Assembly: GCF_012295615.1 (NCBI RefSeq)
Contig: NZ_CP051183.1
Location: 811,001 to 875,000 of the forward strand
Length of the DNA stretch: 64,000 nucleotides
Reading direction: 5' to 3'
Origin: Bermanella marisrubri
GTDB lineage: Bacteria > Pseudomonadota > Gammaproteobacteria > Pseudomonadales > Oceanobacteraceae
Shown here: positions 1 through 9,668 of the stretch, piece by piece
Layout of the letters: the number at the start of each line of letters is the position of its first letter
How positions within the stretch are numbered: the first letter of the stretch is position 1
The notes under the pieces: generated by a model
The model's input: the letters and a program-made list of their open reading frames with translations, nothing else
Databases searched by the model: none
Told to the model about the DNA's origin: nothing
Translations under genes and position numbers: made by a program

Positions 1-141
1 CGAAAAGGGATAAAAACCGCTAAAAACGGGAATTTTTCGAGGAATGGTGTAGAATACGCCACGCTTAAAAACAGGGCTGGGTGACGTTAGCGCACAACGT
101 ATACGCCAAACGCCACACCAACGGAATAAAGAGGATCTGAT

Positions 142-1926
142 ATGCCTGAATATAAAGCTCCCTTGCGCGACATGCGCTTCTTGTTAAACGAAGTATTTGA
201 TGCACCAAGCATGTGGGCAGAAAACCCACGTCTAGCCGAAGCGGTAGATCCAGATACAGCGGACGCCATTCTAGAAGAAGCAGGCAAAATCGCCTCTCAA
301 GTATTAGCACCTCTTAACCGTGAAGGTGATGAGCACAGCTCTAAGTGGAACGATGGTGAAGTAACCGCACCTCCAGGCTTTAAAGAAGCATACCAAACCT
401 ACTGCGAAGGCGGCTGGGGCGGTCTAGGCGGTAACCCAGAATTTGGCGGTATGGGTATGCCTAAGATGCTTGTGGGCCAGGTGGAAGAAATGGTTCAGGG
501 TTCAAACATCTCATTCGGTCTAGCGCCAATGCTAACAGCCGGTGCCTGTCTTTCTTTGAATGCACACGGCAGCCAAGAGCTAAAAGAAAAATACCTACCT
601 AACATGTACTCTGGCCAATGGTCAGGTGCCATGGACTTAACTGAGCCACACTGTGGTACAGACCTAGGTATTATCCGTACAAAAGCGGAACCACAAGCAG
701 ACGGTTCTTATGCCATTTCTGGTACTAAGATCTTCATCACTTGGGGTGAGCACGACATGGCGGAGAACATCATCCACCTAGTGCTAGCCAAGCTACCAGA
801 TGCGCCTGCTGGTCCTAAAGGTATCTCTCTATTCCTAGTGCCTAAGTACCTTGTAAACGAAGACGGTTCACTTGGCGAGAAGAACACCATGGGTTGTGGT
901 TCGATTGAACACAAAATGGGTATCAAGGGTTCAGCCACTTGTGTTATGAACTATGACGGCGCGAAAGGCTGGTTAGTAGGTGAAGTAAACAAAGGTCTAG
1001 CGGCCATGTTCACCATGATGAACTACGAGCGTGTTGCGGTAGGTATCCAAGGTTTGGGTGTGGCTGAGAACTCTTATCAGAACGCCGTATTATACGCCAA
1101 TGATCGTCTACAAAGCCGTGCACCAACAGGCAAGCAATTCCCAGAGAAAGCGGCAGACCCAATCATTGTTCACCCAGACGTGCGTCGTATGCTAATGACC
1201 ATGCGTGCTAACACCGAAGGTTCTCGTGCGTTCTCTACTTATGCGTCTCGCTGGTTAGACCTTGCCAAGTTCTCTGAAGACGAAGACGTGCGTAAAAACG
1301 CAGAAGCCATGGTGGCCTTGCTAACGCCAGTGGTTAAGTCTTTCCTAACCGACTTAGCACTTGAAAGTGCTATCGAAGGTCAGCAAGTATTTGGTGGTCA
1401 CGGTTTCATTCGCGAGTGGGGTCAAGAGCAGCACGTACGTGACATCCGTATCACTCAGATTTACGAAGGTACAAACGGTATCCAGTCTCTTGACTTGATC
1501 GGCCGTAAGATCGCTGCCAATGGTGGTGCGTCCTACCGTATCTTCGCTGAAGAAATTCAGCAGTACATTGCGTCTCAAGAAGGCAATGACAAAATGGCTG
1601 AATTTATCAATCCATTGAAAGCAGCGATTGCAAACCTAACTGAATTGACTGAGTGGGTGATGGATAAAGCGCAAAACAATCCAAATGAGATTGGTGCGTC
1701 TTCTGTTGAATACTTGAAAGTGTTCGGTTACACATCTTTCGCTTATATGTATGCAATGAAAGCAGAAAAAGCATTAGAGAAAGAAGGTTCTGAACCTTTC
1801 TATGCTAACAAGCTAGCCACTGCTCGTTTCTTTGTTAAGCGTTTGCTTCCAAAATATATTTCACTAACTGAAGCAGTGAAAGGCGGAGCAGATTGTCTAT
1901 ACGAAATGGCAGCTGATCAATTTTAA
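142..1926 (+). CDS. Long acyl-CoA dehydrogenase (DmdC/FadE-like)
   Basis: A 594-residue FAD-dependent acyl-CoA dehydrogenase, expected to introduce the alpha-beta double bond in an acyl-CoA and pass electrons to ETF. The N-terminal start (MPEYKAPLRDMRF) and the length, about 200 residues longer than classical short/medium-chain enzymes, match the family often annotated as 3-methylmercaptopropionyl-CoA dehydrogenase (DmdC-like), which carries an extra C-terminal domain. The FAD/substrate stretch around LTEPHCGTDLG lies near residues 168-178, and the motif IYEGTNGIQ places the probable catalytic base at Glu442. The ATG follows an AGAGGA ribosome-binding site. The gene stands alone and ends at a strong terminator. 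Substrate cannot be told from sequence: a fatty acyl-CoA is as likely as the DMSP-derived thioester, and no other dmd gene is nearby. Confidence 0.93.
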   Translation: MPEYKAPLRDMRFLLNEVFDAPSMWAENPRLAEAVDPDTADAILEEAGKIASQVLAPLNREGDEHSSKWNDGEVTAPPGFKEAYQTYCEGGWGGLGGNPEFGGMGMPKMLVGQVEEMVQGSNISFGLAPMLTAGACLSLNAHGSQELKEKYLPNMYSGQWSGAMDLTEPHCGTDLGIIRTKAEPQADGSYAISGTKIFITWGEHDMAENIIHLVLAKLPDAPAGPKGISLFLVPKYLVNEDGSLGEKNTMGCGSIEHKMGIKGSATCVMNYDGAKGWLVGEVNKGLAAMFTMMNYERVAVGIQGLGVAENSYQNAVLYANDRLQSRAPTGKQFPEKAADPIIVHPDVRRMLMTMRANTEGSRAFSTYASRWLDLAKFSEDEDVRKNAEAMVALLTPVVKSFLTDLALESAIEGQQVFGGHGFIREWGQEQHVRDIRITQIYEGTNGIQSLDLIGRKIAANGGASYRIFAEEIQQYIASQEGNDKMAEFINPLKAAIANLTELTEWVMDKAQNNPNEIGASSVEYLKVFGYTSFAYMYAMKAEKALEKEGSEPFYANKLATARFFVKRLLPKYISLTEAVKGGADCLYEMAADQF

Positions 1927-1986
1927 TTGATGGCGGTTAGCCAGAATATGGCTAGCAAAGTCTGGGTTACTTTCTTGTAACCCTAT

Positions 1987-2020
1987 AAAAAAGCCGAATC
2001 AGAGATGATTCGGCTTTTTT
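1987..2020 (+). terminator. Rho-independent terminator after acyl-CoA dehydrogenase
   Basis: A perfect 10-bp stem AAGCCGAATC / GATTCGGCTT (1991-2000 and 2007-2016) with a 6-nt loop is followed by a T-run and preceded by an A-run, so it could act in both directions. It lies about 60 bases after the stop codon. Confidence 0.9.
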
Positions 2021-2057
2021 ATTATAAAGTATATGAACATTGAATTAGGTTGTATCA

Positions 2058-2336
2058 ATGAGCGACTATTTTCTTATTAGCGCATGGTATGAAAATGCAG
2101 ATACGGAAGTGCATTTTGAAGTTGCGAATGAGTTAGGAGGACAGTACTTTTTCAAAATCGGTTCTGTGCTGATTCAAAATAAATTAAAGGGTGATAACAC
2201 TGACGCGCTCAGCAAATTCTATTATGCGGAAGAAGACATGCTAGCGTTGGCAGTAACGATTATTGATGAGGAAATGGTTGAGCTCAATGGCGAGACGAAA
2301 ATAGATAACTTGTTGTTCGAGCGCTATACCCAATAA
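2058..2336 (+). CDS. Small hypothetical protein (92 aa)
   Basis: I do not recognise the family. The predicted protein is small, acidic and soluble, with no signal peptide or membrane segment. It starts MSDYFLISAWYENADTEVHF and is rich in Glu/Asp toward the C-terminus (EEDMLALAVTIIDEEMVEL). An ATG with a weak AGG-containing leader sits just after the terminator of the upstream gene. It is separate from the convergent mrp operon, from which it is divided by a weak imperfect hairpin (2347-2377). Codon use looks like that of the neighbours, so I regard it as probably real. Confidence 0.6.
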   Translation: MSDYFLISAWYENADTEVHFEVANELGGQYFFKIGSVLIQNKLKGDNTDALSKFYYAEEDMLALAVTIIDEEMVELNGETKIDNLLFERYTQ

Positions 2337-2346
2337 TTGAAGCAAC

Positions 2347-2377
2347 ACTCCAAGCGCCACATGTTGACGCATGGAGT
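2347..2377. terminator. Weak hairpin between convergent genes
   Basis: ACTCCAAGCG (2347-2356) pairs with CGCATGGAGT (2368-2377) with one mismatch. There is only a short T-rich tail (TGGTTTAAAT). It lies between the small plus-strand gene and the end of the mrp operon and may act as a weak bidirectional terminator. Confidence 0.3.
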
Positions 2378-2396
2378 TGGTTTAAATGTCATGAAT

Positions 2397-2762
2397 TTAC
2401 TCTTGATAATCCTCACCATGCATCTTGATGGTTTCAGTTAAGTGAGTATTACGACTGTTACGGGTCAAGCGAACATCCCTATGAATCGCTGCTTTAGCAA
2501 TCATATACGCTGATACAGGCGCTGTTAAAAATAGAAACAGGCTGATAACCAGTTCTTGAATACCTATGCCATCACCGCGCAACGCATGAAGAATTAACGA
2601 GCCAATGAGCATGCAGCCAATACCTAGGGTCGTGGCTTTTGTTGGCGCGTGTAGGCGGGTATAAAAGTCAGGTAGCTTAACCATGCCCAATGCTCCTATG
2701 AGCACAAACAGACCCCCTACAATGAGCAATATACTGGCGATAATTTCGATAATAAATGTCAT
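2397..2762 (-). CDS. mrpG: Mrp Na+/H+ antiporter subunit G
   Basis: A 121-residue membrane protein, the last gene of a six-gene Mrp (Mnh/Sha/Pha) antiporter operon. Three hydrophobic helices span roughly residues 5-25, 40-60 and 65-90. The stretch LGMVKLPDFYTRLHAPTKA is the recognisable MrpG signature. The subunit is part of the hetero-oligomeric complex that exchanges cytoplasmic Na+ for external H+. Nine bases separate it from the end of mrpF. The C-terminal 30 residues form a polar tail. The family role is well established; ion preference is inferred. Confidence 0.93.
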   Translation of the reverse strand: MTFIIEIIASILLIVGGLFVLIGALGMVKLPDFYTRLHAPTKATTLGIGCMLIGSLILHALRGDGIGIQELVISLFLFLTAPVSAYMIAKAAIHRDVRLTRNSRNTHLTETIKMHGEDYQE

Positions 2763-2771
2763 ATGGATTCC

Positions 2772-3041
2772 TTATTCGATGATATCGCCGCGTAGCAAAT
2801 ACTTGGCTAAAGCCGCAGTGCTCACAAAACCTAACATGGCGATCAATAGCGCAGCTTCAAAATATAGGGACGTACGAAAGTACAAACCGAGCAAGATAAT
2901 GAGCGAGATACAGTTAATATACATGGTATCCAATGCCAATATTCGATCAGTGGTACTGGGGCCAACCATTAGGCGCCAACCGTTTAGTAGCAGTGCGATT
3001 CCCACCAATACAGAACAGGCAAGTAATACTTGGTCTAGCAT
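2772..3041 (-). CDS. mrpF: Mrp Na+/H+ antiporter subunit F
   Basis: An 89-residue protein with three predicted transmembrane helices (about residues 3-22, 33-54 and 59-80), the normal size and layout for MrpF. The stretch LMVGPSTTDRILALDTMYIN matches the conserved loop of the family (GP..xDRILALD). Its start overlaps the end of mrpE by 7 bases, indicating translational coupling within the operon. Confidence 0.93.
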   Translation of the reverse strand: MLDQVLLACSVLVGIALLLNGWRLMVGPSTTDRILALDTMYINCISLIILLGLYFRTSLYFEAALLIAMLGFVSTAALAKYLLRGDIIE

Positions 3042-3523
3042 TGGAAGATCTCCTTTAATGGTGTTTCGTAGCGAGACTTAATGGTATTGATGATGTCATC
3101 TTCGTTATCAATATGAAGAGCATGAATATAAAGCCATTGACGATCATCTGAAAAATCCACACTCACGGTACCAGGAGTAAGTGATATCGTGCTGGCTAAT
3201 ACGGCTAGCGGAAATGGCTCGTGAATATCTAAAGGTAACGCAATAAACCCTGGACGCAAATGCTTATTAGAACGCAGGATTCGAGCGGCAACTTCGAAAT
3301 TGGAGACGATAATGTCCCATACTACGAGCAACAAGTATTTGAACGCCTTGATCGGTTTTTTAACCCCCGGGTGTTCATCGCTCATCGGTGCGCAAATCCA
3401 AGGTATCGTTATGGCGAGAAAACTACCCAACACAAAGTGAGCAAACGAAAACTCATTTAGAAAAACCCAAACACCCAACAACATGGCAGAATGAACGGGC
3501 ATGGGGAACAATTTTTTTATCAT
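3035..3523 (-). CDS. mrpE: Mrp Na+/H+ antiporter subunit E
   Basis: A 162-residue MrpE subunit. The hydrophobic N-terminal half (about residues 10-45 and 60-80) is followed by a cytoplasmic domain with the typical stretch STISLTPGTVSVDF and the C-terminal IHALHID segment. MrpE helps assemble the two halves of the Mrp complex. It overlaps the end of mrpD by 4 bases and the start of mrpF by 7 bases, so the genes are tightly coupled. Confidence 0.93.
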   Translation of the reverse strand: MIKKLFPMPVHSAMLLGVWVFLNEFSFAHFVLGSFLAITIPWICAPMSDEHPGVKKPIKAFKYLLLVVWDIIVSNFEVAARILRSNKHLRPGFIALPLDIHEPFPLAVLASTISLTPGTVSVDFSDDRQWLYIHALHIDNEDDIINTIKSRYETPLKEIFQC

Positions 3524-5031
3524 TGCTCTGCTCCTGTTTCTAAGCTCGCTTCAATATCAATAGAGGCGTAAAGATCAAGGGTTGCCATAGCTGCATAATC
3601 ACTGAGCCAACCACCAAATACCACCATCAAACCCAACACAATTAACAATAAAGAAACAGAGCTGATCTCACGTTTGGTTGCAAGTGTTGGCCCTGGCTTG
3701 TCACCTTTGCTGCGCCAAAAAATAGTGCTGCCAGCACGACCTAAGACAATAATGGACGCAAGGCTTGCCAATAGAATAGGAGGCCATACCCAGGCGGCTT
3801 CTCCTGCTTCCAGCGCAGCTTTCATCATAAATGCTTTACCTATGAACCCTGATAGGGGTGGCATACCAATGAGTGCAATCGCGCAAACAAAGAACAAACC
3901 ACTCAATAACACGGGTTGACCCACAGGCCGGGCAGGAACAAAGCGATCTTCTGCTTTGCCGCGTTGGTTAATAATCATTCCAGCGACTAAGAACATCGCT
4001 GCCCCTGCGATGGTGCTATGGACGAGGTAATACAAACCAGCGGCAGTGGATAAATTGGTTTTTAAAGCAACCATTAGTAATAGGCTACCTACGGATACAA
4101 TCACCAGATTGGCAGACAGAGTCCGAAGTGTCTGGCTAGACAGCACTGCCACGATACCGATGGCTAGAGTGAGCAGAGCTAAAGGCCATAGCCATGGTTG
4201 AATCAGATAAGCGAGTTCACCCGCATCTACACCAAACACACCATTGTGTACGCGCCATAAACTATAAAGACCAACCTTTGTCATGATTGCAAATAAGGCC
4301 GCTACAGACATTGGCGCTGAAGCATAGGCTTTCGGTAACCAGAAATGCAAAGGCAGCATGGCGGATTTGAGACCAAACACAGCGAGTAAAAGAAGGCCGC
4401 CGGTTTTGGCTAAGATAATATCTTCTGGTCGAATGAAAGCCGCTTTTTGCTGCATGTCCGCCATGTTAAGCGTGCCGAAAGTGCCGTACAAAATACCTAA
4501 AGCGAAAAGGAACAGAGCTGAACCTGCGAGGTTTAAGCTCACATAATGTACGTTAGCTTGCGTTTTTTGTTTGCCGCCACCGTGAATCACCAATGCGTAT
4601 GAGGCGATTAATAAGACTTCAAAAAACACGAATAAGTTGAAAAGGTCACCTGTTAAAAAGGCGCCGCTGATACCCATCACTTGAAACATGATTAATGGGT
4701 GATAGAAACGACCTTGTTTGTCTTCACCGCTGCTACCGTAAAGTTGCGTTGCAAGTGTAAGAATAGCGGTGAGTAACACCATTAAAACGGACAAACGATC
4801 CGCTACAAGGGCAATACCAAAGGGTGGCTCCCAGCCACCTAATGCATAGACTTGAGGACCATGATAATGAACATGATAGAGTAGGGCTGCAGCGATGACG
4901 ACCATGATCGCACTCATCACAGTGCCGAAGATTCGTAAACGTTTATAGTAGTCGTTTAAGAACCCAAACAGCATAATAATGCCGCTCAACAGCGGAATAA
5001 CAATAGGTAAAATCGGTAAGTGCTGTAGCAT
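3520..5031 (-). CDS. mrpD: Mrp Na+/H+ antiporter subunit D (NuoL/M/N-like)
   Basis: A 503-residue polytopic protein homologous to the proton-translocating subunits of respiratory complex I. The conserved membrane acid lies in FNLFVFFEVLLIASYAL, and the broken-helix region LPLHFWLPKAYASAPMSVAAL with the following Lys (IMTKVGLYSLWR) is intact. These are the residues thought to relay ions. It starts 2 bases after the mrpC stop. Length and order match gammaproteobacterial mrp operons. Confidence 0.95.
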   Translation of the reverse strand: MLQHLPILPIVIPLLSGIIMLFGFLNDYYKRLRIFGTVMSAIMVVIAAALLYHVHYHGPQVYALGGWEPPFGIALVADRLSVLMVLLTAILTLATQLYGSSGEDKQGRFYHPLIMFQVMGISGAFLTGDLFNLFVFFEVLLIASYALVIHGGGKQKTQANVHYVSLNLAGSALFLFALGILYGTFGTLNMADMQQKAAFIRPEDIILAKTGGLLLLAVFGLKSAMLPLHFWLPKAYASAPMSVAALFAIMTKVGLYSLWRVHNGVFGVDAGELAYLIQPWLWPLALLTLAIGIVAVLSSQTLRTLSANLVIVSVGSLLLMVALKTNLSTAAGLYYLVHSTIAGAAMFLVAGMIINQRGKAEDRFVPARPVGQPVLLSGLFFVCAIALIGMPPLSGFIGKAFMMKAALEAGEAAWVWPPILLASLASIIVLGRAGSTIFWRSKGDKPGPTLATKREISSVSLLLIVLGLMVVFGGWLSDYAAMATLDLYASIDIEASLETGAEQ

Positions 5032-5033
5032 TT

Positions 5034-5405
5034 TTAATTGCGCTCCTTACTCGATGTTTTCACATTCTTTTGTTTATGTTGGTACAGATCTCCTCCATCC
5101 ACTTGATCGTTACCTAGATCCGCTCGAGCACGCATAGCGAGTATAAGAACAAATGCGGTCATGGCGAAGCCGATAACAATTGCAGTTAGGACTAAAGCCT
5201 GCGGTAGTGGATCGCCGTAATTTTCACTTACACCAATAATGGCCGCACTGTTGATGGTAAGGCGGCCACTTGCAAATAGAAATAGATTAACCGCATATGA
5301 AAGCATGGTTAAACCAACGATCAAGGGGAATGTTTGTCCACGTAGCATCAAAAAAACCGCTGCGGTTGTTAAGGTACCAACACAAATTGCGTAAAGTAAT
5401 TCCAT
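5034..5405 (-). CDS. mrpC: Mrp Na+/H+ antiporter subunit C (NuoK-like)
   Basis: A 123-residue NuoK-like subunit with three transmembrane helices (about residues 3-20, 26-46 and 70-92). The segment ALPQALVLTAIVIGFAMTAF is the characteristic third helix. The C-terminal tail is polar and Lys-rich. The first base of its ATG region overlaps the last base of the mrpA stop, so translation is probably coupled. Confidence 0.94.
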   Translation of the reverse strand: MELLYAICVGTLTTAAVFLMLRGQTFPLIVGLTMLSYAVNLFLFASGRLTINSAAIIGVSENYGDPLPQALVLTAIVIGFAMTAFVLILAMRARADLGNDQVDGGDLYQHKQKNVKTSSKERN

Positions 5406-8197
5406 TATTCTTCTCCCATCAAACGCTCGGTGGTAGTGAGCTTACCGAGGTTGGCCAAAATCAATAAGGTTGCACCGATTACCGTTAGGTAAACCCCTAA
5501 ATCAAAAATCATGGCGCTGGCTAATTCAAACTTGCCAATGAGCGGCAGGTGGAAATAATCAAACCAGGTTTTTAGGAATGGATGACCAAACGCCCAACCG
5601 CCTAGGCCGGACACGGTGGCAATGAACAAACCGCTTGATATGAAGCGTTCATAATTAAGGGTTAAACGCTCTTTCATCCATATCACACCGTGGGCGACAT
5701 ATTGTTGGACGAGCGCCACCGCCGTTATTAGACCAGCGATGAAACCACCACCAGGCATATTGTGTCCGCGCAAGAAAATGTAAGCCGATACAAGCAATGC
5801 CAGAGGCATAAGGCTTTGGGAAACAAGTGCTAGTAGCATTGGGTGCTTATCTGTTGCCCAAGGTCTGCCACTACTATCGGTACCTGGCATAAATAATGGA
5901 ATACGAGCAAGTAACTTATATATACCTAAAGCAGCAATACCGAGCACGGTAATCTCGCCGAGGGTATCGAAGCCACGAAAATCTACTAGAATCACGTTAA
6001 CAACGTTGCTACCGCCGCCGCCAGGAATACTGTTCTCTAAGAAGTAATTTGAAATTGTATCGTGTGGACGCGTGATCATTGCGTAGCAAATGGTGCCGAT
6101 CACACTACCAAAAAGAGCAGCCAAACTTAGGTCGCGAACGATGATACGTAGCGGACTGTCGATCACTGGACTTTGTTGAGGTAAGAAAAAGAGAGCCAGC
6201 AAGAATAGAATAATGGTCACTACTTCAACTGAGAGCTGTGTCAGAGCCAAGTCCGGTGCCGAGAAATAAGTAAATGTTATAGACACAATCAAGCCCACTA
6301 CAGAAAGGGCAATAAGTGCTAGCAGGCGCTTATGAATTAGCCAAACTGTGAGTATCGTTGCTGCAACAAGAAGTGCCGCACAAAAACCAACAACCCAGTT
6401 TACAGGCAGTGTTTCAGCACTACCCACAGTATCATGCAAACTCATCATAGGCCGTGCAATGAGTAACAACGCAAACAGTATAAAGAGGAACATATAGCGC
6501 TGAAGAGATCCGTTTTCTAAGCGCTCGTTAAGACTTGTAGCTTTATTTATCAGCCATTGAATAGCGCCTTCGAATACATGTTTCGCGTCTTGATCTTGGA
6601 ACTGACCTTGGAAATTAAATAAGTGCTTGCGGTTATAATAGAGTGTGCCACCGCCCAATATAGCCAGTGCGCTCATGAGTAATGGTAAGTTAAAGCCGTG
6701 CCAAATCGCCAAGCTGTAGTTTGGCAATGCGTCTTGTAAGACCGATTGAGAAGCGATTGCCAGCAAATCTCCAACAATAAACTGTGGGAAGATGCCCACT
6801 AATACACAAAGCACCACTAGCACTTCAACAGGTACACGCATATAACGAGGTGGCTCATGAGGCGTCTTGGGCAAATCAATTGGCTCACCGTTAAAGAAAA
6901 CGTCGTGCATGAAACGCAATGAATAAGCGACTGCAAGTGCGCCAGCTACGGTGGATAAAAGAGGTATCCACCAAGACAATGCGCCAAGGGTTTCTTGATT
7001 TAAGGTTTCTGCAAATAGCATCTCTTTAGAAAGGAAACCGTTTAATAGTGGTACGCCTGCCATAGAAGCCGCTGCCACCATGGCTAAGGTGGCGGTAAAT
7101 GGCATGTATTTCCACAAGCCGTTGAGTTTACGCATGTCTCGGGTGCCTGATTCATGATCGATAATACCTGCCGCCATGAAGAGAGATGCTTTAAATACCG
7201 CATGGTTAATGATGTGGAATACTGCAGCAATGGCTGCTAAATCAGTACCTAGGCCTAATAGTAGAGTGATTAAACCTAAATGACTTATGGTCGAGTAAGC
7301 TAACAACCCTTTTAGATCATGTTTGAATAGCGCCATATAAGCGCCGGCCAGCATAGTGACCATACCTACCAGTGAAACCACGACAAACCACTGTTCGGTA
7401 CCAGAAAGTGCAGGGTAGAAGCGTGCCATTAAGAATACGCCTGCCTTCACCATGGTGGCAGAGTGCAAGTAGGCGCTTACCGGAGTGGGAGCAGCCATCG
7501 CGTGGGGTAACCAGAAGTGGAATGGGAATTGAGCAGATTTAGTAAAGGCTCCCAACAAGAACAAGACCAGCATGGTGTTATACCAAGGGCTAGCTCTTAG
7601 CTGGTCCCCTTGCTGCAAAATTTCATCTAGCTGATAAGTGCCAGTGATGTCTGCCATCATAAGCAAAGCACCCAGCAATGCTAAGCCGCCTGCACCTGTG
7701 ACTGTCAGCGCCATGCGCGCGCCTTTTCGGGCCTCAGTTTTATGTGACCAGAAACCGATTAATAGAAACGAGCTAATACTGGTTAATTCCCAGAATAACC
7801 ATAACTGAAGAATATTATTGGAAAGTACTACGCCCAACATGGCGACCATGAACAGAATCAGGTAACCGTAAAAGCGGCCCATGTTATCTCGATCAGATAA
7901 ATAGTAGCGTGCATACAGAATAATGAGTAAACCGATGCCAAGAATGAGAAGACTGAATAAAAAGCCAAGCCCGTCTAAATGAAACGCGAAGTCTAAGCCT
8001 AAAAGTGGTACCCATTCCAATGAGTAGGTTAACGCTTGACCTTGAAAGACAGTGGGAGCATGGCTAAGAAGTATGAGGAGAGCAGCGGCAGGCGCGAGGG
8101 CGGTTAAACTGGTACACAAGTTCCGAGAAAAGCGGCCCGAATAAAGGGCTACAAATACCCCCAATATTGGAATGAGCACGATCCATATAATATTCAT
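5405..8197 (-). CDS. mrpA: Mrp antiporter subunit A, fused A-B type
   Basis: A 930-residue first gene of the mrp operon. The N-terminal two thirds is a NuoL-like antiporter domain with the membrane Glu137 (LWLFWELTSISSFL), Lys220 (FTKSAQFPFHFWLP) and Lys251 (SATMVKAGVFL). The C-terminal part continues into an MrpB-like region (GHNMPGGGFIAGLITAVALV, near residue 815). No separate mrpB exists, so this is the fused A-B form common in gammaproteobacteria. The complex exports Na+ in exchange for H+, giving salt and alkali tolerance. About 210 bases of noncoding DNA upstream must hold the operon promoter; I found no convincing -35/-10 pair there. Confidence 0.95.
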   Translation of the reverse strand: MNIIWIVLIPILGVFVALYSGRFSRNLCTSLTALAPAAALLILLSHAPTVFQGQALTYSLEWVPLLGLDFAFHLDGLGFLFSLLILGIGLLIILYARYYLSDRDNMGRFYGYLILFMVAMLGVVLSNNILQLWLFWELTSISSFLLIGFWSHKTEARKGARMALTVTGAGGLALLGALLMMADITGTYQLDEILQQGDQLRASPWYNTMLVLFLLGAFTKSAQFPFHFWLPHAMAAPTPVSAYLHSATMVKAGVFLMARFYPALSGTEQWFVVVSLVGMVTMLAGAYMALFKHDLKGLLAYSTISHLGLITLLLGLGTDLAAIAAVFHIINHAVFKASLFMAAGIIDHESGTRDMRKLNGLWKYMPFTATLAMVAAASMAGVPLLNGFLSKEMLFAETLNQETLGALSWWIPLLSTVAGALAVAYSLRFMHDVFFNGEPIDLPKTPHEPPRYMRVPVEVLVVLCVLVGIFPQFIVGDLLAIASQSVLQDALPNYSLAIWHGFNLPLLMSALAILGGGTLYYNRKHLFNFQGQFQDQDAKHVFEGAIQWLINKATSLNERLENGSLQRYMFLFILFALLLIARPMMSLHDTVGSAETLPVNWVVGFCAALLVAATILTVWLIHKRLLALIALSVVGLIVSITFTYFSAPDLALTQLSVEVVTIILFLLALFFLPQQSPVIDSPLRIIVRDLSLAALFGSVIGTICYAMITRPHDTISNYFLENSIPGGGGSNVVNVILVDFRGFDTLGEITVLGIAALGIYKLLARIPLFMPGTDSSGRPWATDKHPMLLALVSQSLMPLALLVSAYIFLRGHNMPGGGFIAGLITAVALVQQYVAHGVIWMKERLTLNYERFISSGLFIATVSGLGGWAFGHPFLKTWFDYFHLPLIGKFELASAMIFDLGVYLTVIGATLLILANLGKLTTTERLMGEE

Positions 8198-8410
8198 ATA
8201 AGCAACCCAAAGCTCCTATGTAGGTTTAATAACCCACTTCTTTATCGGTAATGATTTTTAATATTAGCAAAGAATAACTAACGGGGTAACGATTATGACC
8301 ATCGGATGTGGCAAAAATTGCCTAAAATGAAGCCTAAAATTTTGATGAGTTGGAGGTTGTGGAAAAAACAATCACATTACCCATAACCTCCTTGGGTATA
8401 TAGGTTGAGT

Positions 8411-9442
8411 TTACACGAGTTGATCGTCAACTTTGGCAGGAATGACCGTTAACAGTGCACGTTGACCAATAGTGACCTTTGCATTAGGGAATATAATTGC
8501 TTCGCCGTCATGAGATGTTTTGATTTCTTTACCGCCATCGATCGCTAATACATGGCCTTTTTCAAATTGCGTGAAGTTTGCTGTTTGATCGTCAAAGGTA
8601 AGTTGAAAATCTTCATATTGTTTAGTTATTTCTTTATCTACAACGAATAGGTGAAAATCGCGAATATCGAAAAGAGATTCAATATTCTCGCCTTTTATCA
8701 GACTTTCCAGTGCTGATTTACATGCTTTGAATTTTTCTGGATCATTTTCGCCAAAAGGACGGACTTTACCTAACTCAATCGTGAAAGAATATGCGGTGTG
8801 TTTTCTTGATGAGTAATAGCTGAAGGTGGTGGCGGGTTTTTGCATTAATAAAATGGTACGCACGCCCATGGCTTTTAACCATAGTAGTTGTTCTTTTTTC
8901 CATGCTTTTCCATGTAAAAATGGATAAACCGCAAACTTTTCATGGGCACTATCACGTATCGCAGTATGCAAATCATAGTGTATCTTTTCAGCATGATTAA
9001 ATGCTTCAAAGAAATCATCAACTAAATTGCGTAGCGTTTGTGCTCTTTCACGCTCTTGGTTATCAATTGATAGCTCTTTGCTTGGATCAAACAAACGGTT
9101 CATATTTTCTTCAACAAATCGTTCACCAATATTAATAGCTGGTGGATTGCCGAAGATGAACAGAATCGGGTTGGGTCCAGCTAAATCTTTTTGCAAAAGC
9201 TGTTTGATTAAGGCGTTGCAAATTTCTATCGGCGCAGTCTCATTACCGTGCACTGCACTTGAAATAATGATTGCTTTTTTCGCTGCCGATTTATTGTTAT
9301 CAAGGGTGTGGGGAATAAAGCGAATAACTCCCGTATCCAGTACACAAATATCATAAACATCATGATCAATTAGCATGGGCTTCAATGATGTTGGATTGTC
9401 ACGCGTAAGTTTCAAAAAATCGGAATTCGGGATGTTGTTCAT
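8411..9442 (-). CDS. astE: Succinylglutamate desuccinylase AstE
   Basis: A zinc-dependent hydrolase that splits N-succinylglutamate to glutamate and succinate, the last step of the arginine succinyltransferase (AST) pathway. From the chosen ATG (343 residues) the metal ligands are His65 and Glu68 in AVHGNETAP and His159 in HYDLHTA; the probable catalytic Glu223 is in FTIELGK. A TTG four codons upstream (9454) could also be used; the ATG is preferred, although neither has a strong ribosome-binding site. No other ast gene is nearby, so the pathway must be completed elsewhere. Downstream (8198-8410) I see only a short imperfect hairpin near 8380-8400. Confidence 0.92.
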   Translation of the reverse strand: MNNIPNSDFLKLTRDNPTSLKPMLIDHDVYDICVLDTGVIRFIPHTLDNNKSAAKKAIIISSAVHGNETAPIEICNALIKQLLQKDLAGPNPILFIFGNPPAINIGERFVEENMNRLFDPSKELSIDNQERERAQTLRNLVDDFFEAFNHAEKIHYDLHTAIRDSAHEKFAVYPFLHGKAWKKEQLLWLKAMGVRTILLMQKPATTFSYYSSRKHTAYSFTIELGKVRPFGENDPEKFKACKSALESLIKGENIESLFDIRDFHLFVVDKEITKQYEDFQLTFDDQTANFTQFEKGHVLAIDGGKEIKTSHDGEAIIFPNAKVTIGQRALLTVIPAKVDDQLV

Positions 9443-9624
9443 TGCTTGGCTCAAATATTTGTATTAGAAAATACTCTACACAGTGTACATGACAATGAGT
9501 GTATAGCTCGCCATGATAATGTCCTTAATTTAAGTCTAGTCTATGTACAAAATCCTAAGGCAGGATAATGAATATTATGTATGGGGAGATTTTAATTGTA
9601 GGTGGGGCTGCAAAGACAGGATTG

Positions 9625-9655
9625 AAGCGAACTAGCAACTTTGGCTAGTTCGCTT
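9625..9655 (-). terminator. Hairpin downstream of uraA
   Basis: A perfect 12-bp stem AAGCGAACTAGC / GCTAGTTCGCTT (9625-9636 and 9644-9655) with a 7-nt loop lies just past the uraA stop. On the minus strand the following bases are only weakly T-rich, so it may terminate inefficiently or protect the upp-uraA mRNA 3' end. The rest of the 9443-9668 gap shows no gene. Confidence 0.55.
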
Positions 9656-9668
9656 AGAGAAAAGAAAC

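Noticed and set aside
1-141. Promoter search upstream of the acyl-CoA dehydrogenase
   Set aside because: TAGAAT at 50-55 could be a -10 box, but no -35 at a suitable distance was seen, so it was not called.
2683-3081. 132-residue plus-strand frame across mrpG-mrpE
   Set aside because: It is antisense to three recognised mrp genes and has no domain or ribosome-binding signal of its own.
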